The notes: generated by a model from the sequence alone, not told the origin. Counted from the stretch's first letter, positions 50,712 through 61,203 are shown. The stretch: 64,000 bases of DNA from DATATB01 sp036268995 (GCA_036268995.1 DATATB010000095.1:5876-69875); one strand, 5' to 3'. A program made the numbers and translations.

Positions 50712-52553
50712 ATGGGCTACCGGACGCTGAAAGCTTGCGTCGACGATCTGGCTGCCGCCGGCAAGCTGCTGCGCATCGAGGCCGAGATCGATCCGCGGCT
50801 CGAGGCGGCCGAAATCCAGCGGCGAGTGTACGCGGCCGGCGGCCCGGCGCTGTATTTTGCCCGCGTCAATGGCTGCCGCTTTCCGCTGGTTGCCAATCTG
50901 TTCGGCACGCTCGAGCGGGCCCGGTTCCTGTTCCGCGATACGCTCGATGCGGTGCAAAAACTGATCGAGCTGAAACTCGATCCGCTTGCCGGCGCCCGGC
51001 GGCCTTGGCAATATCTACCCGCCGCCCGGGCGGCGCTGCACATGCGGCCGCGCTTCGTGCGCAGCGGGCCGGTGCTCCAGCAGCAGTGCCGCGTTTCCGA
51101 GCTGCCGCAAATTGTCTCGTGGCCGCGCGATGGCGGGCCGTTCATCACGTTGCCGCAAGTTTATACCGAAGACCCCGACCGGCCGGGCTGGCAGCACTCG
51201 AACCTGGGCATGTACCGCATCCAGTTGGCCGGCAACCGCTATCGGCCCGATGCGGAAGTCGGATTGCATTATCAAATCCATCGAGGCATCGGGGTGCACC
51301 ACGCGGCGGCCATCCGGCGCGGCGAGCCGCTGCGGGCGAGTGTGTTTGTGGGGGGCACGCCGGCTATGACGCTGGCGGCCGTCATGCCGCTACCTGAAGG
51401 GATGAGCGAGTTGTCGTTTGCCGGGGCGCTGGCCGGCCACTCGATTCCGCTGACCGCGCGAGCGGGGCTGCCGCCCGTGTATGCCGAGGCCGATTTTTGC
51501 ATTGTGGGGCGAATCTCCGACCGGCAGTTGCCCGAGGGGCCCTTTGGCGATCACTTGGGCTATTATTCGCTCGAGCATGATTTTCCGGTGCTGGAAGTCG
51601 AGAGCGTGTGGCATCGACCGGAAGCGATCTGGCCGTTCACGTCCGTTGGCCGGCCGCCGCAGGAAGACACCACATTTGGCGCGCTGATTCACGAGCTCAC
51701 CGGCCCGGTGGTGCCGACGCTCGTGGCCGGAGTGCGGGCCGTACACGCGGTGGATGCCGCCGGCGTGCATCCGCTGCTGCTGGCCATCGGTAGCGAGCGC
51801 TACGTGCCCTATGCGGCCGGCCGGCAGCCGCGCGAGTTGCTCACGCAGGCGAACGCGCTGCTGGGTCAGGGGCAATTGTCGCTGGCCAAGTACCTGCTGA
51901 TCGTGGCCGGCGACGATGCCCCGGGCTTGGACATCCACGACATCGCCGGCTTTTTCCGGCATCTGCTCGAGCGTGTGGACTGGCGGCGCGACTTGCACTT
52001 TCAGACCCGCACCACAATCGACACGCTCGACTATTCGGGCACCGGGCTGAACGAGGGCTCGAAGCTCGTAATTGCCGCGGCGGGCGAACCCCAGCGCACG
52101 CTGCCGACAGAACTGCCCCGCGATTTGCAATTGCCGCCGGGCTTGGATCAGCCGCGATTGGGGCCGGTGCCCGGCGTGCTGGTGTCGCACGGCCGTCCGT
52201 TTGCGCCCGATGCTGCGGGCGACGATCCTTTTCTCGCCTCGGCTTTGAGCGAGTTGGGCGGCATCGAATCGCTGCGGGCGTTTCCACTGCTGGTCGTGGT
52301 TGACGACAGCGAATTGGCCTCGCGCAGTCTGGCCAACTGGCTATGGGTAACGTTTACCCGTTCGAATCCGGCGGTCGACGTGCATGGTATCGAGCCGTCG
52401 ATTGAGCACAAGCACTGGGGCTGCCGCGGGCCGCTAGTGATCGACGCCCGCGTGAAACCGCATCATGCTCCGCCGCTGGAGTCCGACCCGGAGGTGGTGC
52501 GGCGGGTCGAAGCGTTGGCCGCCCGCGGTGGCCCGCTGCATGGCGTGATTTGA
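50712..52553 (+). CDS. UbiD family decarboxylase
   Basis: A 613-residue prenylated-FMN-dependent decarboxylase. The start MGYRTLKACVDDLAAAGKLLRIEAEIDPRLE is typical, followed by the Arg-Glu-Glu catalytic region around YRIQLAGNRYRPDAEVGLHYQIHRGIGVHH and EGPFGDHLGYYSLEHDFPVLEVESVWHR. In bacteria UbiD removes the carboxylate from ubiquinone or menaquinone precursors; paralogs act in the futalosine menaquinone route. Its place 81 bases after nuoN suggests a role in the quinone pool of complex I, but this is inference; no ubiX-type flavin prenyltransferase is here. The heptamer array lies in the gap. Confidence 0.88.
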   Translation: MGYRTLKACVDDLAAAGKLLRIEAEIDPRLEAAEIQRRVYAAGGPALYFARVNGCRFPLVANLFGTLERARFLFRDTLDAVQKLIELKLDPLAGARRPWQYLPAARAALHMRPRFVRSGPVLQQQCRVSELPQIVSWPRDGGPFITLPQVYTEDPDRPGWQHSNLGMYRIQLAGNRYRPDAEVGLHYQIHRGIGVHHAAAIRRGEPLRASVFVGGTPAMTLAAVMPLPEGMSELSFAGALAGHSIPLTARAGLPPVYAEADFCIVGRISDRQLPEGPFGDHLGYYSLEHDFPVLEVESVWHRPEAIWPFTSVGRPPQEDTTFGALIHELTGPVVPTLVAGVRAVHAVDAAGVHPLLLAIGSERYVPYAAGRQPRELLTQANALLGQGQLSLAKYLLIVAGDDAPGLDIHDIAGFFRHLLERVDWRRDLHFQTRTTIDTLDYSGTGLNEGSKLVIAAAGEPQRTLPTELPRDLQLPPGLDQPRLGPVPGVLVSHGRPFAPDAAGDDPFLASALSELGGIESLRAFPLLVVVDDSELASRSLANWLWVTFTRSNPAVDVHGIEPSIEHKHWGCRGPLVIDARVKPHHAPPLESDPEVVRRVEALAARGGPLHGVI

Positions 52554-52559
52554 GCGGTA

Positions 52560-53531
52560 TTACTTGAGCTGGGCGGCGGCTTTGCTGCCGATCGATTCGG
52601 CGTCGCGGTCGCTCGAAGCTGCTTCGCCGAAATGATATGCCGGGTTGGCCGTGTCGAAGTCGCGATCGGAGAGCGGGGCGTTCAATCGCAGATCGCGATA
52701 GGCATAATATTCGTCCAGCACCGGCTCGCCACGCCCGCCAGTCGCCCAGACGAATCGCTCGATTCCGACGGGCACCTTGGCGGCCGCATCAATGTAGATC
52801 GCGAGGCTCTGAAAGTCGGTCGGCGAAGTGTACACGGCGCGAACCAGGCGGTACACGGTGCAGTTGCGACCGGCAAACTGCTGGTCTTGGGCCACGTCCA
52901 CGCGCAAGGCCGCGGTCGATTTTCGGGCCTGGGCCAGCAATTCGCCCAGTTGCAGGGTCATGGCCCACAGGCCGGCCGATTCGATCGGCCGCCGACTCTG
53001 TTCCAACACGCGCGGGCTCTTGGGATCGATTCTGACCATCGGCATCAAACGCCCGCGCCAGCCGCCGGGATGCACGAGGATTTGGTTGCCGTTGGCGTTC
53101 TCTTGCCAGATGACTTCCTGCCCTTCGTCCGGCGAGCGCCAACGCATATAGACGGCGCGCGGCGCGCGGCGCACTTTAAGTTCGATCTGTTGCCGCGGTT
53201 CCAGGCGGCCGCGCACGCGCTCGCGTTTTTCCATCACGGCCTGCATCGTGCCCATCTTGTCGAGCACGCGCTGGGCCTCGGCCAAGGCTGCGGCACAAGC
53301 AGCCAGGGTCGTCGTGTTCGCCGGGCCGGCCGAGGCAATAGCCGCGGGCTCGGCGCGGGCGGCAAGCAGCGCGGGGCCGGGCGTCTGCCCACGCGCAAGC
53401 GATACCAGCGAAACCACGATCACCAGGCTCAAGGTCACCGCCGTCCCGCAAGCTACGTACAGTTGTTTCGAGCGGAACAAGCCGAACAGCCGCACATAAA
53501 GCGTATAGCGAGGCAATACGAGCATGAACAT
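52560..53531 (-). CDS. DUF1571 family protein
   Basis: A 323-residue protein with an N-terminal membrane/signal segment (about residues 25-45, QLYVACGTAVTLSLVIVVSLVSLARG). The DUF1571 domain follows at about 85-310, with MEKRERVRGRLEPRQQIELKVRRAPRAVYMRWRSPDEGQEVIW, an envelope fold like LolA-type or outer-membrane lipoprotein carriers. ATG 53531 has GAGGG just upstream and is preferred over ATG 53573. Common in planctomycetes; function unknown. It converges on the UbiD gene with six bases between stops. Confidence 0.82.
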   Translation of the reverse strand: MFMLVLPRYTLYVRLFGLFRSKQLYVACGTAVTLSLVIVVSLVSLARGQTPGPALLAARAEPAAIASAGPANTTTLAACAAALAEAQRVLDKMGTMQAVMEKRERVRGRLEPRQQIELKVRRAPRAVYMRWRSPDEGQEVIWQENANGNQILVHPGGWRGRLMPMVRIDPKSPRVLEQSRRPIESAGLWAMTLQLGELLAQARKSTAALRVDVAQDQQFAGRNCTVYRLVRAVYTSPTDFQSLAIYIDAAAKVPVGIERFVWATGGRGEPVLDEYYAYRDLRLNAPLSDRDFDTANPAYHFGEAASSDRDAESIGSKAAAQLK

Positions 53532-53929
53532 CGGCCCTCGAGAGCGGGAGAGGCTGGCCGTCGCGTGTCCCATCGCGTGCCAGCATGGACGCTATGAAAC
53601 GAAATTCGGCGGCCGGCGGCGGGCGATTGAACAAAACACCTGCGGCCGAAGCACTAGCCGGCGCCGACAGTCCCGGCGAAGCGGCAGCACGCTTGGTAAC
53701 GGATAGGGGCGGGGAACCGGCGCCCCTCGATCGGGTTGCCCCGCTCTCTCGCAGCCAGGCAGCTAGAAATCGGGTCGCCGTAGCGATTGCGCCGCGCGTG
53801 CCGCGCACGCAATCTCTGACCAGGCCGATGCTCCAGTCCGTTGTCCATTGTCCGTGGCAACTGACCACGAACCACGAACCACGGACCACTGACCATGTGG
53901 GGGCCAGGGGCTTAGCGCCCGTTAGGTCA
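53532..53929. other. 398-bp noncoding region with heptamer array
   Basis: No gene is seen. The region separates the DUF1571 5' end from the WD40 3' end. Its only notable content is the period-7 array at 53836-53894; no promoter for the DUF1571 gene can be fixed. Confidence 0.5.
53836..53894. repeat. Inverted period-7 array (GTCCGTT/ACGGACC type)
   Basis: Left: GTCCGTT, GTCCATT, GTCCGTG (53836-53856); spacer GCA; right: ACTGACC, ACGAACC, ACGAACC, ACGGACC, ACTGACC (53860-53894). The sides are inverted heptamers, unequal in number (three and five). It lies 36 bases past the stop of the WD40 gene. Confidence 0.78.
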
Positions 53930-56074
53930 TCAGCGGTTGAACTTGACGATGTTCTGAGCGTTCTTCCAGCGGAATTTGCTGGTAAAGTCCGCCGGCTTGA
54001 GCGTGAGCTGCTCTTTGGGGGTCTGCACGACGTACACGAACTCGGGATCGTGCGACGTGTCGACCCGATAGTGGCCGTCGGCCGTCAGCAGCAGCACCTG
54101 GCCACCGAGGTCGATGATCGACCCGCGCAGCTCGGCGCTTGCGGTGTCCCAGAATCGAGTGGTGCGGTCGGTGCAACCGGTGACCATCATCGAGCCGCCG
54201 CCGGCAAACATCACATACTGCACCGGGGCAAACACCGTGAAGTTGTGCACGGTTTTCGGCGGCTCCATCGGCCAGCTCCAGAGTTGCACCGTGTGATTGC
54301 CGCGGCCGGCCAGCAGCAGCGAGCCATCGGGCGACCAGGCCAGGCTGCTCACATTGCGCGGGCTGCCCGTCACGCGCATGTTGCGGTTGAGCGAAATGCC
54401 GGTGGCCGTGGTCCATGATTGGATGGCGTCGTCGCTGGTGCCGGCGGCCAGGATCGAACCGTCGGGACTGAACGCCAGCGACTCGACCGGCAACACCGAG
54501 GGCATATCGTGCAATTGCTGCTGTTTGTCGGCGTTCCAGATGCGCACCGTCGAATCGGCGCCGCCGGAGGCCAACAGGTTGCCGCGCGGCGACCAGATCA
54601 CTTTGTTCACGGGGCCGCTGTGGCCTTGCAGGGTTCCCAGCGGCTTGCCGATGACGCTGAACAGCCGCACCTCGTTGTCTCCGCTGCCGGCCGCCAGCGT
54701 CTTGCCGTCGGGCGAAAAGGCCAGGCACATGACCGACGCCTTGTAGTCGGTGATTTCGTGCGCTCGCTTGCCCGAACTCGTTTCCCACAGGGCAATCGTC
54801 TTGTCGTAGCTGCTCGAGGCCAGCGTCTTGCCGTCGCGCGTCCAGGATACGGCCGTGGTCGCGGCCTTGTGTCCTTCGAGCGTGCGCAGCGCCCGGGCCG
54901 TGTTGTTGTCCCACAGCGCGAGCTTGTCGCTGCCCAGTCCGGTGATGATCGGCCTGTTGGAATTCCAGATCGGCGGCGACGATCCACCCAGGTTGTGCTC
55001 GACTATCCGCTTGCCGTCCATCGGATTGTAAGCGGCTACGTCGGACAGCCCACGGGCAATCATCATCTCCGGCTGCGGCCAGATCACTTCCCAACCGCCG
55101 CCCGGCATGTTCCGCAAAGACTTACCGGTTTCAACGTCGTGGATATATTGCACAGCCGTCCCCGGGCTGGGCGACGAGGCCAGCAGCTTGCCGTCGGGCG
55201 ACCAGGCTAGCGAATACCCAGTTTGCTTGATCTTCTTGATCGGCTTGGCGCCCGGCATCTCGTACAGGTTGATTTCCGAGGCGCTGCCCACGGCCAGGCG
55301 CGTGCCGTCGGGCGACCAGCGAACGATGTAGTTGACCACCGTCGCCTCGCCGATGGCTTCCACCGCCTTGGCACTCGAGATCTCGTACACCGACACCGGG
55401 CTCTGCACGGCGGTGACTGCATAGCGCTCGCCGTCCGGCGCCCAGCCGATTGAATAGATATGCTGGCCGACTTCGACCAGGATTTGTTCTTTATCGGCCT
55501 GGGCGTCCCACAGCCAGACCCAACCGCTGGTGCCGCCGGCGGCCAGCAGCTTGCTCCCGTCGCGCGACCACGCCACGTGGTAGCAGTAGCCTTTAACCGG
55601 TTTAAACGTGCGCAGCGGCATGGCGGTGCGCGCGTCCCACAGCCGGATCGTGCCGTCCCACGTTCCGGCCGAGGCAATCACTTTGCCATCGGGCGACCAC
55701 GACAAGCCGTGTACGTAGTAGTTGTGACCGACCATCGCTCGCAGCAGCTCGCCGCTGGCCAGATCCCAGACCCGCACGGTGCCGTCGATGCCGCCGGTGG
55801 CCAGCTCCTTGCCGTCGGGACTGAGCGCCATCGAGTTGACGCTGCCGCGGTGCTTGCGCGATTCCACGGTCCAACTGATGGCGTCGCCCAGCGGCGTCGG
55901 ATGCGTGACCAGCGCCCGCGTACTCAGCGGTTGCCCCGGCACGACGGCCAGCGGCTCGGGCGTGACCGACAGCTCATACACTTTGCGGCCTTCGTCGGCC
56001 CGCACGGCGCTAGCAGCCAGCAGGCACAAGCCGGCGGCCGCCGAAATCAAGCGATATTTGCGATCGAATTGCAT
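53930..56074 (-). CDS. Exported WD40 beta-propeller protein
   Basis: A 714-residue protein. Signal peptide about 1-26 (RLISAAAGLCLLAASAVRA), then many WD40 repeats of about 42 residues with the GH...WSPDG...LASGSGD-WD pattern, e.g. MALSPDGKELATGGIDGTVRVWDLASGE and LAFSPDGKTLAAGSGDNEVRLFS. The length fits about 14 blades, so two seven-blade propellers. The C-terminal 60 residues with LLLTADGHYRVDTSHDPEFVYVVQT break the pattern. Probably a protein-binding scaffold outside the cytoplasm. Start ATG 56074 follows AAGGGCAG. Confidence 0.85.
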   Translation of the reverse strand: MQFDRKYRLISAAAGLCLLAASAVRADEGRKVYELSVTPEPLAVVPGQPLSTRALVTHPTPLGDAISWTVESRKHRGSVNSMALSPDGKELATGGIDGTVRVWDLASGELLRAMVGHNYYVHGLSWSPDGKVIASAGTWDGTIRLWDARTAMPLRTFKPVKGYCYHVAWSRDGSKLLAAGGTSGWVWLWDAQADKEQILVEVGQHIYSIGWAPDGERYAVTAVQSPVSVYEISSAKAVEAIGEATVVNYIVRWSPDGTRLAVGSASEINLYEMPGAKPIKKIKQTGYSLAWSPDGKLLASSPSPGTAVQYIHDVETGKSLRNMPGGGWEVIWPQPEMMIARGLSDVAAYNPMDGKRIVEHNLGGSSPPIWNSNRPIITGLGSDKLALWDNNTARALRTLEGHKAATTAVSWTRDGKTLASSSYDKTIALWETSSGKRAHEITDYKASVMCLAFSPDGKTLAAGSGDNEVRLFSVIGKPLGTLQGHSGPVNKVIWSPRGNLLASGGADSTVRIWNADKQQQLHDMPSVLPVESLAFSPDGSILAAGTSDDAIQSWTTATGISLNRNMRVTGSPRNVSSLAWSPDGSLLLAGRGNHTVQLWSWPMEPPKTVHNFTVFAPVQYVMFAGGGSMMVTGCTDRTTRFWDTASAELRGSIIDLGGQVLLLTADGHYRVDTSHDPEFVYVVQTPKEQLTLKPADFTSKFRWKNAQNIVKFNR

Positions 56075-56152
56075 GGAAGCTGCCCTTCGTGAATGGCGAT
56101 TTGGCATCATCGGCGGAGCACGGGATGTCGGTCGCTGGACCGCCAGTGCCGC

Positions 56153-57223
56153 CTATTGCGAACTCCGCTGGGCGTTCTGCGTGCGTGCCCGCTCCAGCAT
56201 GCTGGCTAGCGTGACCGGTGCTCCGCCCAGTCGTTTGCTTTCATCGGCCGCTTCCATGAAAGCCACGATCTCGATGGTTTCGTCGGCCGAAACCGGCGGC
56301 TTGCCGGTCTCGAAAAATTTGGCAATCTCCACCAGCATCGGCTCGTAGCTCACCTTGACGCTCGCCGGCTGCTTGCCTCCCTCGGGCTGCGGCAGGTGCA
56401 TGTTGGCCTTAGTGCCAAAAACCATCGCACCGTATTGCTTGGGGCTGGCTCGCAGTCCGCGGTACGTGGCCACGCGGCCGTCTTTCCAGGTGCCGGTCGC
56501 CAGGTCCGTGTCGGGCGAATGCACTCGCGTCACCGAAACACAGCCCGGCTGCATAATCGTGTACATCATCTCCACGCCATGAATGCCGTACCAGAAAAGA
56601 TCGGGAACGGTCTTGTCTAAACTGCACGGGCTGTAAGTGTCGCAGCCCAGCACCTGGCCCACCGGCGGATTGGTACGCATGGCCAGCACTTCGGGGCTGA
56701 ACCGCAGCGACGAACTCGAGAAGCACGGCACGCCGGCTTCCTTGGCCAATCGGAAAATTTCGAGCGTGTCGGCCAGGCTCGCGGCCACGGGCTTGTCGAT
56801 GAACACCGGCTTGTGGGCGCGGATCACCGGCTTGACTTGTTCCAAGTGCGGGCGGCCATCGACGCTCTCCAGCAGCACGGCATCGACTTTGGGCAGCAGC
56901 GCGTCGATCGAATCGACAATCTCGACGCCTTGCTTCTGCACCGTCTCGGTAAAGCCTTTTACGCGATCCCAGCTCGTCGGCAAATCCGGACTGCCGCCGG
57001 GAAAAGCCGCCACGATCCGCAGCGTGCGCAGCTCGGGCCGGGCGTCCGGCTTGTTGATGGCCGCGGTGAATGCGGCGACGTGCGAAGTATCGAGCCCGAT
57101 GATACCGACGCGAATCTGCTTGCCCTCCGGCGGGGTTTGATCGGCAGCTTGGGCATCAATGAAATGAGTCATGACGATGGCGGCAGCCAGTGCCGAAAGA
57201 GCGAAGCAATTTCGAAAACGCAT
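56153..57223 (-). CDS. Exported Gfo/Idh/MocA-like oxidoreductase
   Basis: A 356-residue protein with a signal peptide (about 1-27, ALSALAAAIVMTHFIDAQA). The Rossmann start is KQIRVGIIGLDTSHVAAFTAAIN, with VDAVLLESVDGRPHLEQV and VFIDKPVAAS, where DKP replaces EKP but Lys is retained. Export is unusual for a nucleotide-dependent family but common in planctomycetes. ATG 57223 has GGAG nine bases upstream; ATG 57232 would overlap that site. It is divergent to none: the WD40 gene follows on the same strand after 78 bases, so the two may be cotranscribed. Confidence 0.82.
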   Translation of the reverse strand: MRFRNCFALSALAAAIVMTHFIDAQAADQTPPEGKQIRVGIIGLDTSHVAAFTAAINKPDARPELRTLRIVAAFPGGSPDLPTSWDRVKGFTETVQKQGVEIVDSIDALLPKVDAVLLESVDGRPHLEQVKPVIRAHKPVFIDKPVAASLADTLEIFRLAKEAGVPCFSSSSLRFSPEVLAMRTNPPVGQVLGCDTYSPCSLDKTVPDLFWYGIHGVEMMYTIMQPGCVSVTRVHSPDTDLATGTWKDGRVATYRGLRASPKQYGAMVFGTKANMHLPQPEGGKQPASVKVSYEPMLVEIAKFFETGKPPVSADETIEIVAFMEAADESKRLGGAPVTLASMLERARTQNAQRSSQ

Positions 57224-57375
57224 CGTAGGCATCTCCGCGGTGGAAGGCAGGCGGGCAGCAGGGGCAAGGCGGGAAATCAGCAGGCCAGTCTAATCCCTGC
57301 TTTTTCGCCCCACAACCTTTAGTTCGGCCTCTTTACCCGGCCCCCAGCCGCGCGCGATGATGCACGCCATCCAAG

Positions 57376-57397
57376 CCCACGGGCTGCGGCCCGTGGG
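57376..57397. repeat. Small perfect hairpin, family G
   Basis: CCCACGGGC, loop TGCG, GCCCGTGGG: a nine-base perfect stem, 36 bases before the TPR gene start. It could be a dispersed intergenic repeat or act as a leader hairpin. Confidence 0.55.
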
Positions 57398-57432
57398 TCA
57401 GCCTTACTCAGCGCGCAAAACCTTCGCCTTCC

Positions 57433-58314
57433 ATGGTACTCGCAATCATGCAATCCCTTGATCCGCTTCGTTCCCTTTGTTGCATCACGGCTCTACTCGT
57501 CTCCCTGACACCACTGGCGGCTAGCGGCGAAGATCCAACTGCCGCCGACCTTTGCCGCCAGGCCCAGCAGGCCTTCGACCAAGGCGACGGGCCAAAAGCC
57601 AATCAACTGCTCGAGCGTGCGGAAAAGCTGGACGTTCGCAGCCCGCTGCCGAAACTCGTCCGTGGCCAGATCCTCGCCCGCGAAAACAAGCATCGCGAGG
57701 CCGTTGCCGAACTCGATCGGGCCATCGGTCTCGATGCCCAACTCGCTGCGGCTTACAACCTGCGCGGCAGCGAGCACTTTAAGCTCGGACAAATTGACGC
57801 ATCCATTGCTGATTGGGACCGCTACTTAAAGCTCGAACCGGCCCAAGAGCCGGGCCATTGGCAACGCGGCATCGCCTACTATTACGCCGGCCGGTACGAC
57901 GAGGGCGCACGGCAGTTCGCGGCGTATCAGAATGTCGATCACAACGACGTGGAAAACGCCGTCTGGCGGTTCATCTGCATGGCCCGCAGCGACGGGGTGG
58001 ACAAAGCCCGGCAGGCGCTGCTCAAGATCGACCACGACCCGCGCGTGCCGATGATGGAGATTTATGCCCTGTTCGCCGGCCGCGCCCAGCCTGCGGACGT
58101 GCTCCGCGCCGCGGAGGCCGGCGATCCCACGCCTCAGCAACTTCACGAGCGGCTATTCTACGCGCACCTCTATCTCGGCCTCTACTACGAAGTCACCGGC
58201 GACGCCAAGCAAGCCCGCGAACACATCCAACTCGCCGCCGAAAAATACTCCACCCCCGGCTACATGGGCGACGTCGCCCGCGTGCATTGGCAATTGCTCC
58301 AAAAGCGCCCGTAG
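57433..58314 (+). CDS. Exported TPR-repeat protein
   Basis: A 293-residue protein with a signal peptide (about 1-32). At least three tetratricopeptide repeats are visible at about 36-70, 71-105 and 106-140: ADLCRQAQQAFDQGDGPKANQLLERAEKLD, PKLVRGQILARENKHREAVAELDRAIGLD and AAYNLRGSEHFKLGQIDASIADWDRYLKLE. A further helical region follows. It likely mediates protein contacts in the periplasm. The start ATG 57433 lacks a strong Shine-Dalgarno; ATG 57448 (MQSLD) is an alternative. A partial family D repeat begins at its stop (GTAGCGGAAT). Confidence 0.8.
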   Translation: MVLAIMQSLDPLRSLCCITALLVSLTPLAASGEDPTAADLCRQAQQAFDQGDGPKANQLLERAEKLDVRSPLPKLVRGQILARENKHREAVAELDRAIGLDAQLAAAYNLRGSEHFKLGQIDASIADWDRYLKLEPAQEPGHWQRGIAYYYAGRYDEGARQFAAYQNVDHNDVENAVWRFICMARSDGVDKARQALLKIDHDPRVPMMEIYALFAGRAQPADVLRAAEAGDPTPQQLHERLFYAHLYLGLYYEVTGDAKQAREHIQLAAEKYSTPGYMGDVARVHWQLLQKRP

Positions 58315-58353
58315 CGGAATCGCTCCGAAAATATACCTGAGAATGAAGTAACG

Positions 58354-58802
58354 GGTGCCATGCCCACGGCCGGGTGTTCGTTCACTTTGGATCTGGCAGG
58401 TAACGCGCTGCGAATGCGTCGATTTGTTCGTCAGTGGCCTTCCAGTTCACGCCACGCAATTCCCGCATTGTGATTAGACCAAGCAATTCGAGTGGATCAT
58501 CGCCCCAAAAATGCCCTAGTGGCCCGTCTGCGTGCCAATCTTCTCTCTGGTCGTCATGTCGTTCCCATCCGATGCGATAGCCCATTGATTCAAGGGTAAG
58601 CACCGCAGGAACAAGGGTGTTGCCGGCAGCTCCAATATTCTCGCTCATTCTACGCGCTCCCCTGGACTTTCGATGCCGCACTCTGAATGACTGAGATGAC
58701 GAGCAGCCGGCGGCTGGGTTAAGGTAGCATAGCACTCGCGGCCGCCGTGGGCATGCAGGTCCACATCCAGCGCGCATGCCCACGCGGCGTGGGCATGGCA
58801 CC
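58354..58802. mobile_element. Candidate small gene cassette bounded by inverted 15-base ends
   Basis: GGTGCCATGCCCACG at 58354-58368 and its exact inverse CGTGGGCATGGCACC at 58788-58802 bound 449 bases that hold one small minus-strand gene (58382-58648). A second, inner inverse repeat lies close to the right end (CATGCCCACG at 58776). There is no transposase, so mobility is inferred only from the ends. Confidence 0.5.
58382..58648 (-). CDS. Small hypothetical protein
   Basis: An 88-residue protein starting at ATG 58648 after GGGGAG with seven to nine base spacing. The sequence is Asp/Glu/Trp-rich with TLESMGYRIGWERHDDQRED, GPLGHFWGDDPLELLGLI, VNWKATDEQIDAFAARYLPDP. No domain recognised; it looks like a small soluble alpha/beta protein. 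It is the only gene between the 15-base inverted ends and may be a passenger of that cassette. Confidence 0.65.
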   Translation of the reverse strand: MSENIGAAGNTLVPAVLTLESMGYRIGWERHDDQREDWHADGPLGHFWGDDPLELLGLITMRELRGVNWKATDEQIDAFAARYLPDPK

Positions 58803-58823
58803 TGGGCGGGAGCTTAATCTCGC

Positions 58824-58961
58824 CTATGCCAGCAGCTTCTGCACCACTTCGCCGTGGACGTCGGTGAGGCGGAAGTTGCAGCCTTGAAACTTGAAGGTCA
58901 GCCGCTTGTGGTCCAAGTCGAGCAGGTGCAAGAGCGTGGCTTGCGGGTCGTGGACGCGGAC
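58824..58961 (-). pseudogene. 3'-terminal remnant of a DUF1501 gene
   Basis: The 45 codons to the TAG stop at 58824 match the last 45 codons of the intact DUF1501 gene at 59608-59745. By hand alignment 40 of 45 residues and 127 of 138 bases agree (11 base differences). Similarity starts abruptly at 58961 and there is no start codon or N-terminal part. Together with the intact copy it forms direct repeats flanking the VOC gene. Confidence 0.85.
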
Positions 58962-59176
58962 GTGGCGCCGCACCGCACAGCAACAGGATGACTCGTGACT
59001 ATTCTGCAGCGTCACCGTAGTCGTCTCGCTCCGTCGAGACGCCTTCGTCGCGGGCGCCGCAACTCGGTTTGGCGCTGGGCTGGTCGGTGGTGATGTCAGT
59101 TCATCCCGGCGGAGCGGGATGTCTACGGTGGGAAGAGCGAGCTTGCCTGCCTCAAAATGCGCCAACCGCGCGTAGT
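58962..59176. repeat. Palindromic element with two inner hairpins between DUF1501 remnant and VOC gene
   Basis: The outer ends CACCGTAG (59013-59020) and CTACGGTG (59123-59130) are inverted. Inside are GTCTCG-ctccgt-CGAGAC (59023-59040) and CATCCCG-gcggag-CGGGATG (59102-59121). The same outer-stem plus two-hairpin design is seen in families D and E. No gene lies in this stretch. Confidence 0.6.
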
Positions 59177-59533
59177 TCATTGTTGCGCATAAATCTCGAC
59201 CGTGCGGCCATCGGGATCGCGCACGACGACCCTTTTGCCCCAATCGCTGGATGTTGGCTCGCCGATAATGACTACGCCAATACCGCGAAGCGATTCCACC
59301 GCTTGGACCACGCTTGCGACTCGAAAGCCGACGCGCATGTCCTTCGCGTCAACGCCGGCGCCTGCCGCCGGGTAGATTTCAAATACAGTGTCGCCAATCT
59401 TTGCGGCATAATGCAGCGGGCCGGAGCCGTGCCGCTCCTCCTCAAATTGGAGGCCAAGCGCCTGGTAAAATGCGCGCAGCCGCTCAATTTCGCTCGTCTT
59501 GAGTACCAGCAAAGTAAGCGATATGCCGCCCAT
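59177..59533 (-). CDS. VOC (glyoxalase/bleomycin-resistance) superfamily protein
   Basis: A 118-residue metalloprotein of the vicinal oxygen chelate fold. It starts MGGISLTLLVLKTSEIERLRAFYQALGLQFEEERHGSGPLHYA and ends with DWGKRVVVRDPDGRTVEIYAQ, the conserved ends of the fold with a glutamate metal ligand. AAGGAG just before ATG 59533 gives a strong start. Substrate unknown; members handle glyoxal, antibiotic or ring-cleavage reactions. It lies between the intact DUF1501 gene and the DUF1501 remnant, an unusual place suggesting insertion. Confidence 0.82.
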   Translation of the reverse strand: MGGISLTLLVLKTSEIERLRAFYQALGLQFEEERHGSGPLHYAAKIGDTVFEIYPAAGAGVDAKDMRVGFRVASVVQAVESLRGIGVVIIGEPTSSDWGKRVVVRDPDGRTVEIYAQQ

Positions 59534-59607
59534 CTCGCTCCTTCGCGCGCCATTAGGCGTCGAACCAGATATGCGGCGCCGGCTGTGATTCGCGGGCATT
59601 GACCGCC

Positions 59608-61062
<1,455 letters not shown>

Positions 61063-61117
61063 GGCGGCACCAGACGGTGGTTGAATCGAACTCTAAAGTT
61101 GGAGTCGAGCGCGCTCC

Positions 61118-61160
61118 CGACCCCTCACCCCCGACCCCTCTCCCACAAGGGGCGAGGGGA
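61118..61160. repeat. Small intergenic hairpin repeat, family F, variant
   Basis: CCCCTC at 61135-61140 and GAGGGG at 61154-61159 with TCCC and GGGG inside form a short stem; preceded by CCCCTCACCCCC. Related to 13482-13523. It lies between the paired DUF1549/DUF1553 and DUF1501 genes. Confidence 0.5.
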
Positions 61161-61203
61161 GAAAGGCTCGCTCCCGGCCCCGCTCCCGCGAAGGGAGCAA
61201 GGC

